Assembly: GCF_015686695.1 (NCBI RefSeq)
Contig: NZ_JADPMR010000004.1
Span: forward strand, 930,001 to 994,000
Source of the DNA: Vibrio nitrifigilis
GTDB taxonomy: Bacteria > Pseudomonadota > Gammaproteobacteria > Enterobacterales > Vibrionaceae
Direction of reading: 5' to 3'
DNA length: 64,000 bases
The position numbers were made by a program, and so were the translations under genes. The notes below the pieces were generated by a model. It was not told the DNA's origin, did no database searches, and was given only the letters and a program-made list of their open reading frames with translations. This document shows, piece after piece, positions 56,288 through 64,000 of the stretch; position 1 is the stretch's first letter; each line of letters starts with the position of its first letter.

Positions 56288-57135
56288 TGAACAAGCCCGC
56301 TGAATTAGAATTGGTTCATCAAGACCCATGGGATAAATTGCGTCAGTTTACTCAGGCTCGCATTGGAATTGGCCGAGTTGGTACAAGTATTCCAACCGAT
56401 GAATTATTGCGTTTCCAACTCTCCCATGCTCAAGCCATTGATGCTGTGCATGTTCCTCTTGATGAGGAGCAGTTAGTCGAAAGTTTGGCAGAGAAAGAAA
56501 ACTTACGCGCTTATTTACCGGCATTTCATGTACACAGTGAAGCAAGTGACAGGGTAACCTATCTGCAACGTCCAGATCTCGGACGTAAATTGAATGCCGA
56601 TGGTATCGCGTTGCTGAAAACACATAGTGACCATCACCCAAGTCCGTATGATTTAGCTATCGTCATTGCAGATGGACTCTCCTCTTATGCGATTGCAAAC
56701 CATGCGGCGCCATTTTTATCTGCACTGATTGAGCAATTACAAACAAGTTCCGAGCAACCATGGAATATTGCCCCACTGGTTATCGCTCAGCAAGGCCGTG
56801 TTGCCTTAGGTGATGATGTGTGTGAAGCCATTAATGCCAATGAAGTGCTTATTTTAGTTGGAGAACGCCCAGGACTCAGTTCTCCAGACAGTTTGGGCCT
56901 GTATTTGACGTGGAATGCACACCGAGGCATTGAAGAATCACTGCGTAACTGTATTTCGAATGTACGCCCAGAGGGGCTATGCTATGAAGCCGCAGCACAT
57001 AAATGCTGCTACCTATTGTCAGAATCTCGCCGTCGACATGTGACAGGAATTACGTTGAAAGACCGTTCCGATGACAACACATTAGAGCATCATTCTGGAC
57101 AACAGTTTTCTCTCGTTTCTCCGTCCAAAAATTGA
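56287..57135 (+). CDS. eutC: Ethanolamine ammonia-lyase small subunit
   Basis: 282 residues. The variable N-terminus is followed by the TQARIGIGRVGTSIPT start of the conserved domain, the DGLSSYAIANHA stretch near the cobalamin site, and LVGERPGLSSPDSLGLYLTW. It partners EutB in the adenosylcobalamin-dependent lyase. A terminator follows. Confidence 0.97.
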   Translation: MNKPAELELVHQDPWDKLRQFTQARIGIGRVGTSIPTDELLRFQLSHAQAIDAVHVPLDEEQLVESLAEKENLRAYLPAFHVHSEASDRVTYLQRPDLGRKLNADGIALLKTHSDHHPSPYDLAIVIADGLSSYAIANHAAPFLSALIEQLQTSSEQPWNIAPLVIAQQGRVALGDDVCEAINANEVLILVGERPGLSSPDSLGLYLTWNAHRGIEESLRNCISNVRPEGLCYEAAAHKCCYLLSESRRRHVTGITLKDRSDDNTLEHHSGQQFSLVSPSKN

Positions 57136-57147
57136 AACGACAGAAAC

Positions 57148-57181
57148 AAAAAGCGCCTTCCTTGCGGTTGGCGCTTTTTTC
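57148..57181 (+). terminator. Terminator after eutBC
   Basis: AAAAAGCGCC/GGCGCTTTTT stem (57148-57157 with 57170-57179) with a twelve-base loop and T6; A-rich on the left, so possibly bidirectional with folE. Confidence 0.88.
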
Positions 57182-57236
57182 TTGTCTACTATTTAATGCT
57201 AAGCCTTATTCGCTCGCTTTTCCTTGAGCGAGAGAC

Positions 57237-57890
57237 TTAACGTAACCCGCTCAAAAACTCCGAGCGAGTTGCTGGGTTCGATTTGAAAATACCACCCAAT
57301 GCTGTTGTAGTCGTTTCGCTGGTTGCATCCATCACACCACGTGATTTCACACAATAGTGAGTCGCATCGATAGTAACTGCCACGTCTTCTGATTCAAGTA
57401 ATGTTTGCAGAGCGACTAAGATCTGCTGCGTCATACGCTCTTGTACTTGCGGACGCTGAGCAAAGAAACGCACAATACGGTTAATCTTAGATAGGCCAAT
57501 AATTTTTCCACGTGGAATATACGCCACTGCCGCTTTCCCATCGATAGTGACGAGATGGTGTTCACAAGTACTGGTTACCGTAATGTCTTTAACGCGTACC
57601 ATCTCACTGACATTCATCTTGTTTTCGATGACAGTAATTTTAGGAAAACTGTGGTAATCCAGCCCAGAAAAGATTTCATCGACATACATTTTAGCAATGC
57701 GATGCGGGGTTTCTTCAAGGCTATCATCAGTCAAATCGAGTCCGAGGACATTGAGAATTTCACGCATGTGATACTCAATTTTTTCTTTTTTCTCATCACG
57801 ACCAAATTCATTCGGCGTCATCGGAGTTTCAAGACCACGACTTGCAAGCGCTTCTTTTACTAACTTTGCTGAATCGCTCAGACCAGACAT
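57237..57890 (-). CDS. folE: GTP cyclohydrolase I
   Basis: 217 residues from the ATG at 57890 with an AAGAGG site; the frame is open further upstream to 58046 without support. Zinc ligands are visible in TCEHHLV (Cys and His) and in the HYCVKSRG cysteine; the GKIIGLSKINRIV and RPQVQERMT motifs complete the active site. First step of folate and pterin synthesis. Divergent from moeA. Confidence 0.97.
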   Translation of the reverse strand: MSGLSDSAKLVKEALASRGLETPMTPNEFGRDEKKEKIEYHMREILNVLGLDLTDDSLEETPHRIAKMYVDEIFSGLDYHSFPKITVIENKMNVSEMVRVKDITVTSTCEHHLVTIDGKAAVAYIPRGKIIGLSKINRIVRFFAQRPQVQERMTQQILVALQTLLESEDVAVTIDATHYCVKSRGVMDATSETTTTALGGIFKSNPATRSEFLSGLR

Positions 57891-58057
57891 TACATTACCT
57901 CTTAACACGTTACCCCTTGGGATGGCTGACAAGGATACTCGGATTTTTTTATAATTACACCCATATTTTATAACAGGTCTTTCATATTCACTCTTATTGA
58001 TCCGCTTTTTTCTATGGTAAAGTGCACAGCACAAGAATAACACCATAGGATTTTATC

Positions 58058-59293
58058 ATGGGATGTTGTGACGCTCCGGGCCTAATGCCTATCGAAACAG
58101 CGCTTGAGACAATGTTATCTCGCGTCTCGCCTGTTCAAACAACGCTTGAATTACCCCTGCCAGAAGCTCTCGGCTTCGTACTTGCTGATGATATTCGTTC
58201 CCCGATCAATGTGCCGCCGTTTGCTAACTCAGCAATGGATGGCTACGCCGTTCGACTTGCTGAACTTAACCTCGGGCAACCATTACCCGTGTGTGGTAAA
58301 TCATTTGCCGGTCACCCTTTTAAAGGAGATTGGGAAGCGATGAGTTGTATACGTATTATGACGGGCGCAGAAGTGCCGCTCGGTTGTGATGCGATCATTA
58401 TGCAAGAACAAGCTCAAGTGACAGAACAAGGTGTACTATTCACCGTAAAGAACGTCAAAGAGAACCAAAATATACGTCCAACTGGCGATGATATCTGCCA
58501 GGGAGATATTGCTCTCGCTAAAGGTACTCGTCTTAGCGCTCGTGATATTCCTATGATTGCAACCCTTGGTATTGGCCAAGTGACCGTTTTACGCAAACCT
58601 AAAGTGGCATTTTTCTCAACAGGCGATGAGCTAAAACCCTTAGGCGAAGTGTTGGAAGATGGCCAAATATACGATAGCAACCGCTACGGTGTTAAAGCCC
58701 TGATCGAAAAATTTGGTTGTGAAGCGATCGATTTAGGCATCATTCCTGATAGCCCAGACAAACTCAAAGCCACTTTCGAAGAAGCACAATCTCTGGCGGA
58801 TGTCGTGATTACATCTGGCGGCGTGAGTGTTGGTGAGGCCGACTACACCAAAGATATTCTAGAAGAGATGGGCGAAATTGGTTTTTGGAAATTAGCCATT
58901 AAACCAGGTAAGCCTTTTGCGTTCGGTCGTCTTCCAAATGCTTGGTTCTGTGGATTGCCCGGCAACCCAGTATCAGCCTTCATTACATGCTACGCTCTCG
59001 TGCAACCTCTGCTCGCCAAATTAGCTGGACACACACAGTGGCAACCAGAGCCATCAATCCCCGCCGTAACCCAATCGCCTTTTAAAAAAGCACCTGGCCG
59101 CACCGATTTCCAACGCGGTATTTATCGCATCGAAAATGGTCAATTTGTAGTTGAGAGTACTGGCAACCAAAGTTCTGGGGCATTTCGCTCGATGAGTTTA
59201 GCAAACTGTTTTGTCGTGTTAGAACGAGAACGTGGTCGAGTTGAAGCCGGAGAAACGGTTCAAATTCAACTTTTTAATTCAAGTATGTATTAA
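58058..59293 (+). CDS. moeA: Molybdopterin molybdenumtransferase MoeA
   Basis: 411 residues. PPFANSAMDGYAVR (about 52-65), the TGDEL turn, SGGVSVGEADYTK (about 250-262) and the PGNPVSAF motif are typical of MoeA domains I to IV. It inserts molybdate into adenylated molybdopterin. moeB follows after 9 bp. Confidence 0.97.
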   Translation: MGCCDAPGLMPIETALETMLSRVSPVQTTLELPLPEALGFVLADDIRSPINVPPFANSAMDGYAVRLAELNLGQPLPVCGKSFAGHPFKGDWEAMSCIRIMTGAEVPLGCDAIIMQEQAQVTEQGVLFTVKNVKENQNIRPTGDDICQGDIALAKGTRLSARDIPMIATLGIGQVTVLRKPKVAFFSTGDELKPLGEVLEDGQIYDSNRYGVKALIEKFGCEAIDLGIIPDSPDKLKATFEEAQSLADVVITSGGVSVGEADYTKDILEEMGEIGFWKLAIKPGKPFAFGRLPNAWFCGLPGNPVSAFITCYALVQPLLAKLAGHTQWQPEPSIPAVTQSPFKKAPGRTDFQRGIYRIENGQFVVESTGNQSSGAFRSMSLANCFVVLERERGRVEAGETVQIQLFNSSMY

Positions 59294-59302
59294 GGAATCA
59301 TC

Positions 59303-60055
59303 ATGGACATTCTCAGTGATGAGGAGATGCTCCGCTACAATCGACAAATCATCCTCAAACAATTCGATTTCGAGGGACAAGAGGCACTTAAGCAGGGCTC
59401 TGTACTCATTATTGGTGCAGGTGGTCTTGGTTGTGCAAGCAGCCAATACTTAGCTGCGGCAGGTGTACATAAAATCACTCTGGTCGACTTTGATACGGTG
59501 GAACATTCCAACTTACAACGTCAAGTACTTCACCATGACTGCGATATTGGCCGATTTAAAGTTGAATCAGCAGCAGCGGCACTGCAAGAAATCAATCCAC
59601 ACATCGAGATTCAGGCCATTCCAAGACAGCTTGAAGACAATGAACTAGCCAGCCTCATCCATCAACACTCAGTGGTTCTTGATGGCAGTGATAATGTCAG
59701 CACCCGTAATCAACTCAATCGTCTGTGCTATGCAAGTAAAATACCTCTCATTTCCGGTGCCGCTATTCGTATGGAAGGTCAAGTGAGTGTCTTTACTTAT
59801 CAGGATGAGGACGAGCCTTGTTACCAATGCCTAAGTGGTTTATTCGGTGAGAACGCGTTGACTTGTGTTGAGGCCGGCATTATGGCGCCCGTAGCCGGAA
59901 TAATTGGCGCAGTACAAGCCATGGAAGCCATTAAAGTCATTGCTAATGTTGGCAAGCCACTAACAGGCAAGATATTGATGTTGGATGCGATGTCGATGTC
60001 TTGGCGTGAAATGAAACTGATGAAATTACCGAATTGCCCCGTGTGCCAGCCGTAA
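59303..60055 (+). CDS. moeB: Molybdopterin-synthase adenylyltransferase MoeB
   Basis: 250 residues. The E1-like fold shows the ATP loop GAGGLGCASSQYL (about 40-52), the DFDTVEHSNLQRQ stretch, and zinc-binding CxxC pairs in CYQC (about 172) and CPVC (C-terminal end). It activates the MoaD C-terminus. In the moeA-moeB operon; the sulfurtransferase gene follows after 77 bp with a GGTGGC/GCCACC hairpin in the gap (60078-60097). Confidence 0.96.
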   Translation: MDILSDEEMLRYNRQIILKQFDFEGQEALKQGSVLIIGAGGLGCASSQYLAAAGVHKITLVDFDTVEHSNLQRQVLHHDCDIGRFKVESAAAALQEINPHIEIQAIPRQLEDNELASLIHQHSVVLDGSDNVSTRNQLNRLCYASKIPLISGAAIRMEGQVSVFTYQDEDEPCYQCLSGLFGENALTCVEAGIMAPVAGIIGAVQAMEAIKVIANVGKPLTGKILMLDAMSMSWREMKLMKLPNCPVCQP

Positions 60056-60132
60056 TTTCCTCTAAGCTATACTCCTAAGGTGGCGTGACTGCCACCTGCC
60101 CAATTTCAGAAACATAAGCAAAGGATCGTGTA

Positions 60133-60969
60133 ATGAAGTCTCCACTTATTTCAGTTGCTTGGCTGAAAGAGCACCTTTTTGATGCCAATGTCGTCGTATT
60201 AGATGCCAGCATCGAATTTCAAATTCCCGGTGAAGTCGCAAAAGATACACTCAACGTGATTGCGGGTGCACGTCGTTTCGACTATGACAATGATTTTTGC
60301 GACAAAAACTCATCCCTGCCCCACATGATGCCATCAGAGCAACGGTTTAATATCCTTGCTCAAGATCTTGGTATTCATCAAACTTCAACGATTGTGGTTT
60401 ACGACAACAGCGGTAATTTTGCTTCCCCACGCGCATGGTGGATGTTCCGAGCAATGGGGCATGAAAACGTGTTTGTTTTAGATGGTGGCCTTACCGAATG
60501 GAAAAACCAAGGCGGTGAAGTCACCCAGCAGTATGAACCCGTTTCAACACAAGGTAACTTCCGTGGCCGCCTTCAACCGAACTACTTCGTAATTGCTGAA
60601 TATGTGTTAAAGCAAATTGACGATAACAATAGCCAAACCGTTGATGCCCGTGGGTCTAATCGTTTTTGCGGCGCAGTCGACGAGCCTCGTGCTGGATTAA
60701 GAAGCGGCCATATTCCAAAGGCCGTGAACTTACCGTTCACAACATTAATGAATGAGCATCGCCTCAAACCCGCCGAAGAACTAAAACCTATCGTGGAAGC
60801 CATCATTCCCAAAGGCAAAGGTGAATATATCTTTAGTTGTGGTTCTGGTGTGACAGCGTGTATCGTTCTTCTTGCGGCGACCGTTTGTGGCTACACCAAT
60901 CTAGCGGTTTACGATGGTTCTTGGACCGAATGGGGTCAACGCGCAGATCTACCATTAGAAAAGTCGTAA
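60133..60969 (+). CDS. sseA: 3-mercaptopyruvate sulfurtransferase SseA
   Basis: 278 residues with two rhodanese domains; the catalytic cysteine is in CGSGVTA (about 236-242), the mercaptopyruvate-type active loop. The DGGLTEWKNQGG stretch ends the inactive first domain. It moves sulfur from mercaptopyruvate to acceptors. Its place after moeB is compatible with supplying sulfur for molybdopterin, but this is only inferred. Confidence 0.93.
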   Translation: MKSPLISVAWLKEHLFDANVVVLDASIEFQIPGEVAKDTLNVIAGARRFDYDNDFCDKNSSLPHMMPSEQRFNILAQDLGIHQTSTIVVYDNSGNFASPRAWWMFRAMGHENVFVLDGGLTEWKNQGGEVTQQYEPVSTQGNFRGRLQPNYFVIAEYVLKQIDDNNSQTVDARGSNRFCGAVDEPRAGLRSGHIPKAVNLPFTTLMNEHRLKPAEELKPIVEAIIPKGKGEYIFSCGSGVTACIVLLAATVCGYTNLAVYDGSWTEWGQRADLPLEKS

Positions 60970-60996
60970 AGCGCAATCCGTATCGCTATAAAACAC

Positions 60997-61019
60997 AAAA
61001 GCACCGCGAGGTGCTTTTT
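60997..61019. terminator. Terminator between sseA and the SorC-family gene
   Basis: AAAGCACC/GGTGCTTT around a GCGA loop with flanking A4 and T5, so it can work on both strands. Confidence 0.88.
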
Positions 61020-61062
61020 GTTATTCAGTTGGTTGGTATCACTTTCGTATACAGCTCTTCTT

Positions 61063-62061
61063 TCATTCGACTAAATGCACACTATCCATCTGTTCAGCTA
61101 AGTTAAGCACCGTTAGAGCATTACTCACACTCGTCGCAACCACATCAATCGCACCAGTGCGTAACGCCCCTAACAAAGCCAGTGGTTTACTGTTCTCCGC
61201 AGCAATAGCAATCACTTCCGAAATGGGACGAAATTCTTGAATACTCATACCAATCACGCGATCGCTCATCACTGTTTTAGCAATATGTCCCTGAACATCA
61301 AAAAAATCATGCCCTGCAAAATCACCGACGACGCCCTGACGCAAACGCGACTGAACCACTTCATGTGGAGTAAACCATCCTAAGTCCACCATGTAACTGT
61401 TCTCGCTCATATCCCCAATTCCTACCAGAGCCATATCCGCTTTACGTGCAAGATCTAACGTTTGTTTGACCGTTTCATTTTGCATGAACACCATTTTCTG
61501 CTCTAAATTTTCTGCATAAGCGGGCGCATAGAGCGTTTCTGATGTGCCACCGTATTTTTTGGCTAACTGACGACAAATATGATCGGCATTATAAGTACTC
61601 CCTCTCGGGTGAATCCCACCGATACCGCAAACAAAAGTACAATCGCGCGGAGAAATCACCCCAACATGATGCGCAACAGCTGAGACATTGCGCCCTTGTC
61701 CGACTGTCACCACCATGCCATTTTTGAGGGTTTGCGCGAGATGATTCGAGACAAGCCCAGCAACTTGCTGACGCTGCAATTCTTCAGTGGGTTGGTCAAG
61801 AGCAATTAACGCTCGTTTAACGCCAAATCTTTCTATCAGGCGCTGCTCGATTTTAGCGCTAAATACTGGGTGATATTTCACAGTGATCTCAACGATCCCT
61901 TCATCACGAGCCTGTTTTAACAAGCGCCCGACTTTGGCACGTGAAATCGAAAACTTCTTGGAAATTTCTTCTTGCGTTGCCCCATCTTGATAATAGGCAA
62001 CAGAAATTTCAGTGAGCAAATCACTCTCATCAACAGAAATTTCAGGTTTCGACGTATTCAT
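61063..62061 (-). CDS. SorC/DeoR-type sugar-responsive transcriptional regulator
   Basis: 332 residues. An N-terminal helix-turn-helix (about 20-60: GATQEEISKKFSISRAKVGRLLKQA) precedes the SorC sugar-binding domain (about 65-325). These regulators usually sense sugar phosphates. It is divergent from transaldolase and transketolase, with TGAACA half-sites in the shared region, so I infer control of these pentose-phosphate genes. Confidence 0.9.
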   Translation of the reverse strand: MNTSKPEISVDESDLLTEISVAYYQDGATQEEISKKFSISRAKVGRLLKQARDEGIVEITVKYHPVFSAKIEQRLIERFGVKRALIALDQPTEELQRQQVAGLVSNHLAQTLKNGMVVTVGQGRNVSAVAHHVGVISPRDCTFVCGIGGIHPRGSTYNADHICRQLAKKYGGTSETLYAPAYAENLEQKMVFMQNETVKQTLDLARKADMALVGIGDMSENSYMVDLGWFTPHEVVQSRLRQGVVGDFAGHDFFDVQGHIAKTVMSDRVIGMSIQEFRPISEVIAIAAENSKPLALLGALRTGAIDVVATSVSNALTVLNLAEQMDSVHLVE

Positions 62062-62120
62062 GGCTCTCTCTCATTTCGGTGACAATCACAGCATCGACGA
62101 CAAAATCATCGCTAAATGCC

Positions 62121-62400
62121 TGAACAAATGTCTCTTTAAGCGACAAATGTTACCGGATTATTGTGTCTGAACATTTGCTCTTAAGCAATACATTTTCTCA
62201 GACCATAAATTCTTAGTAAATTTCGTGAATTTGTTAACAAAACGAAATATTCTCTAGCAGTTGATTAGCATAGCGTCAGAGAAATATAAATTAGGTGACG
62301 GATGTCTTCATATTGAATAAAAGCTGATTGACTTTCAGTATCGATAAGTTAATTATGGAGGCATCATTTACTCAGCACGCGATCATATGTTCATGAACAT
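62121..62400. promoter_or_regulatory. TGAACA-type operators between the SorC gene and tal
   Basis: TGAACA occurs at 62121-62126 and 62168-62173, and in the perfect 14-bp palindrome ATGTTCATGAACAT (62387-62400). ACAAATGT is repeated directly at 62124-62131 and 62143-62150, with an inverted copy near 62171-62177. TGAACA half-sites are known for SorC/DeoR-type regulators. The 475-bp gap holds no gene; the tal start has an AAGGA site. Confidence 0.5.
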
Positions 62401-62536
62401 CTGTTATCGGGTGATACAAGAGTGCAGCCAGTGACGTACTACAATGTCATTGACGCGTAACGAATAACGAACATGCTTGCAAATGCCCAGTTTTAACAAC
62501 TGTGACTGCCTAGCCCAACGACAAAGGACGAAAGAA

Positions 62537-63487
62537 ATGAGCAACAAATTAGAGCAACTTCGTAAATTGACTACTGTTGTCGCTGATACTGGTGAATTAG
62601 ATGCGATCAAAAAATACAAACCAGAAGACGCAACAACTAACCCATCTTTGATTCTTAAAGCCGCTCAAATCGCTGAATACGCACCTCTGATCGAACGTTC
62701 GATCGAAGAAGCAAAAAAACTGAGTGATAACAAAGCTCAACAGCTTGAAGATACTTGCGATAACCTAGCAGTTAACATTGGTAAAGAAATCCTTAAAACG
62801 ATTCCTGGCCGTATTTCTACTGAAGTTGATGCACGTTTGTCTTACAACACTGAAGCAAGCGTAGAAAAAGCACGTAAACTGATTAAGCTATACAATGATG
62901 CTGGCATCACTAATGACCGCATCCTAATCAAACTAGCGTCAACTTGGGAAGGCATCCGCGCAGCTGAAATTCTAGAAAAAGAAGGCATCAACTGTAACCT
63001 AACGCTTCTATTCTCATTCGCTCAAGCTCGTGCTTGTGCTGAAGCTGGCGTATTCCTAATTTCACCATTCGTTGGCCGTATCATGGACTGGTACAAAGCA
63101 AAAGAAGGTCGTTCTTTTGAACCTGCAGAAGACCCAGGTGTACTGTCTGTGACTAAGATCTACAACTACTACAAAGAGCATGGCTACAATACGGTAGTAA
63201 TGGGCGCAAGCTTCCGTAACACTGGCGAAATTCTAGAACTTGCTGGTTGTGACCGTCTAACTATTAGCCCTCAACTTCTTCAAGAACTAGAAGAAGCAGA
63301 AGGCGCAATTGAAGCTAAATTGGTTGACTCTAAAGGCTCTGCAGCACGCCCAGCAGCAATGACTCACTCAGAATTCCTATGGGATCACAACCAAGATCCA
63401 ATGGCAGTTGAAAAACTGGCTGAAGGTATTCGCAACTTCGCTATCGACCAAGGTAAATTGGAAGCGATGATCGAAGCAAAACTGTAA
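62537..63487 (+). CDS. tal: Transaldolase
   Basis: 316 residues from the ATG at 62537 (MSNKLEQLRKLTTVVADTG), matching TalB; the frame opens earlier at 62477. The Schiff-base lysine is in ILIKLASTWEGI (about 132). It links the pentose phosphate and glycolytic pools. Strong codon bias suggests high expression. A terminator follows before transketolase. Confidence 0.97.
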   Translation: MSNKLEQLRKLTTVVADTGELDAIKKYKPEDATTNPSLILKAAQIAEYAPLIERSIEEAKKLSDNKAQQLEDTCDNLAVNIGKEILKTIPGRISTEVDARLSYNTEASVEKARKLIKLYNDAGITNDRILIKLASTWEGIRAAEILEKEGINCNLTLLFSFAQARACAEAGVFLISPFVGRIMDWYKAKEGRSFEPAEDPGVLSVTKIYNYYKEHGYNTVVMGASFRNTGEILELAGCDRLTISPQLLQELEEAEGAIEAKLVDSKGSAARPAAMTHSEFLWDHNQDPMAVEKLAEGIRNFAIDQGKLEAMIEAKL

Positions 63488-63497
63488 TTATACAGTG

Positions 63498-63528
63498 CAA
63501 AGCGAGGTGAGCGCCTCGCTTTGTTTTT
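63498..63528 (+). terminator. Terminator after tal
   Basis: CAAAGCGAGG/CCTCGCTTTG stem (63498-63507 with 63514-63523) followed by T5. Confidence 0.9.
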
Positions 63529-63653
63529 ATGTGCACTAGGAACTTGCCGTGACAGTGCATAGCGATGACAAAACAAGTCAACCATCCAATTTCTGACGAG
63601 CGGCAAGCCATCATTGTCTGCTCTGACCTACAACTTAAATCGAGACATAAATG

Positions 63654-64000
63654 ATGAATCGTAAACAACTTGCAAATGCTATACGTGCCCTAAGCATGGA
63701 CGGTGTACAAAAAGCAAATTCTGGCCACCCGGGTGCTCCTATGGGTATGGCTGACATCGCTGAAGTTCTTTGGCGTGATCACTTAAATCACAACCCACAA
63801 AACCCACATTGGGCAGACCGCGACCGCTTTGTACTGTCAAACGGCCATGGTTCAATGCTGATTTATTCTTTGCTGCACCTTACTGGTTACGAACTCTCTA
63901 TTGACGACCTGAAAAACTTTCGTCAACTGCATTCAAAAACACCTGGCCACCCAGAATATGGCTATGCACCAGGTATTGAAACGACAACAGGCCCTCTAGG
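63654..64000 (+). CDS. tkt: Transketolase (3' end cut by window edge)
   Basis: 115 codons are visible, from the ATG at 63654 (a second ATG is at 63651). The N-terminus MNRKQLANAIRALSMDGVQKA and the thiamine-site GHPGAPMGMA and LSNGHGSMLIY stretches match transketolase. Acts with tal in the pentose phosphate pathway, from its own promoter or by readthrough. Confidence 0.97.
   Translation, partial: MNRKQLANAIRALSMDGVQKANSGHPGAPMGMADIAEVLWRDHLNHNPQNPHWADRDRFVLSNGHGSMLIYSLLHLTGYELSIDDLKNFRQLHSKTPGHPEYGYAPGIETTTGPL

Noticed and set aside
57891..58046. N-terminal extension of FolE from the upstream in-frame start
   Set aside because: The ATG at 57890 has a ribosome site and gives the family length; the extension overlaps the moeA promoter.
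59027..59034. GGACACAC copy inside moeA as part of the RAYT repeat family
   Set aside because: It is within conserved coding sequence and alone, so chance is enough to explain it.

Overview
The window looks like a chromosomal segment of a marine gammaproteobacterium of the Vibrionaceae, probably Vibrio or a close relative. Supporting signs are the thrS-infC-rpmI-rplT block with an AUU-initiated infC, HutX/HutZ heme-use proteins, a ViuB-type siderophore-interacting protein, the TadZ-RcpA-RcpC-TadV-Flp gene order, and a 274-bp intergenic element with TATACCC ends of a kind I associate with Vibrio genomes. The species is not identified. I saw no tRNA, rRNA, CRISPR array or prophage.

Layout. 1-5010 (minus): start of a Tad (Flp) pilus operon, flp-tadV-rcpC-rcpA-cpaD-like-tadZ, running off the left edge. 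5336-7384 (plus): an OmpR-type response regulator and its histidine kinase. 7466-20447 (minus): a six-gene operon headed by a TadG-like protein. It is followed by a 1775-residue cysteine-free repeat protein with an N-terminal LEPR motif, a TolC-type outer-membrane lipoprotein, a small periplasmic adaptor, a GAF-adaptor fusion, and an M50-protease/adaptor fusion. This resembles a type 1-like secretion pathway without an ABC ATPase and is the most unusual system here. Fur-box-like sites lie before the two-component pair, before the TadG operon and before hutXZ, so iron may control the whole surface-structure block.

20653-30086: hutXZ, an AGCS sodium:alanine/glycine symporter behind a three-helix leader RNA, an Aer-like chemoreceptor, an unrecognised 624-residue membrane protein, an OmpA-family porin and a divergent kinase-like protein. 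30170-34264: a lone UbiD-family decarboxylase, a very AT-rich gap and a secreted GH43 enzyme with ricin-type lectin repeats; these look accessory.

34527-46386: a MITE-like repeat, then rplT, rpmI, infC and thrS. The thrS leader carries two hairpins, one with a UUGGUGU loop that mimics a tRNA-Thr anticodon loop. Next are an MFS exporter, the yejABEF peptide importer and a ferric-siderophore reductase. 46440-50141: a GntR/UTRA regulator, yjjG, and a LysR gene plus a REP-associated tyrosine transposase (RAYT) flanked on both sides by inverted clusters of GGACACAC.

50360-64000: elbB, an iron-dependent alcohol dehydrogenase (yiaY), formate-tetrahydrofolate ligase, stand-alone eutBC, folE divergent from moeA-moeB, a mercaptopyruvate sulfurtransferase, a SorC-family regulator, transaldolase and the start of transketolase. 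This part is ordinary core metabolism with clear terminators. Most starts were fixed by Shine-Dalgarno position or family alignment from memory; no searches were run.
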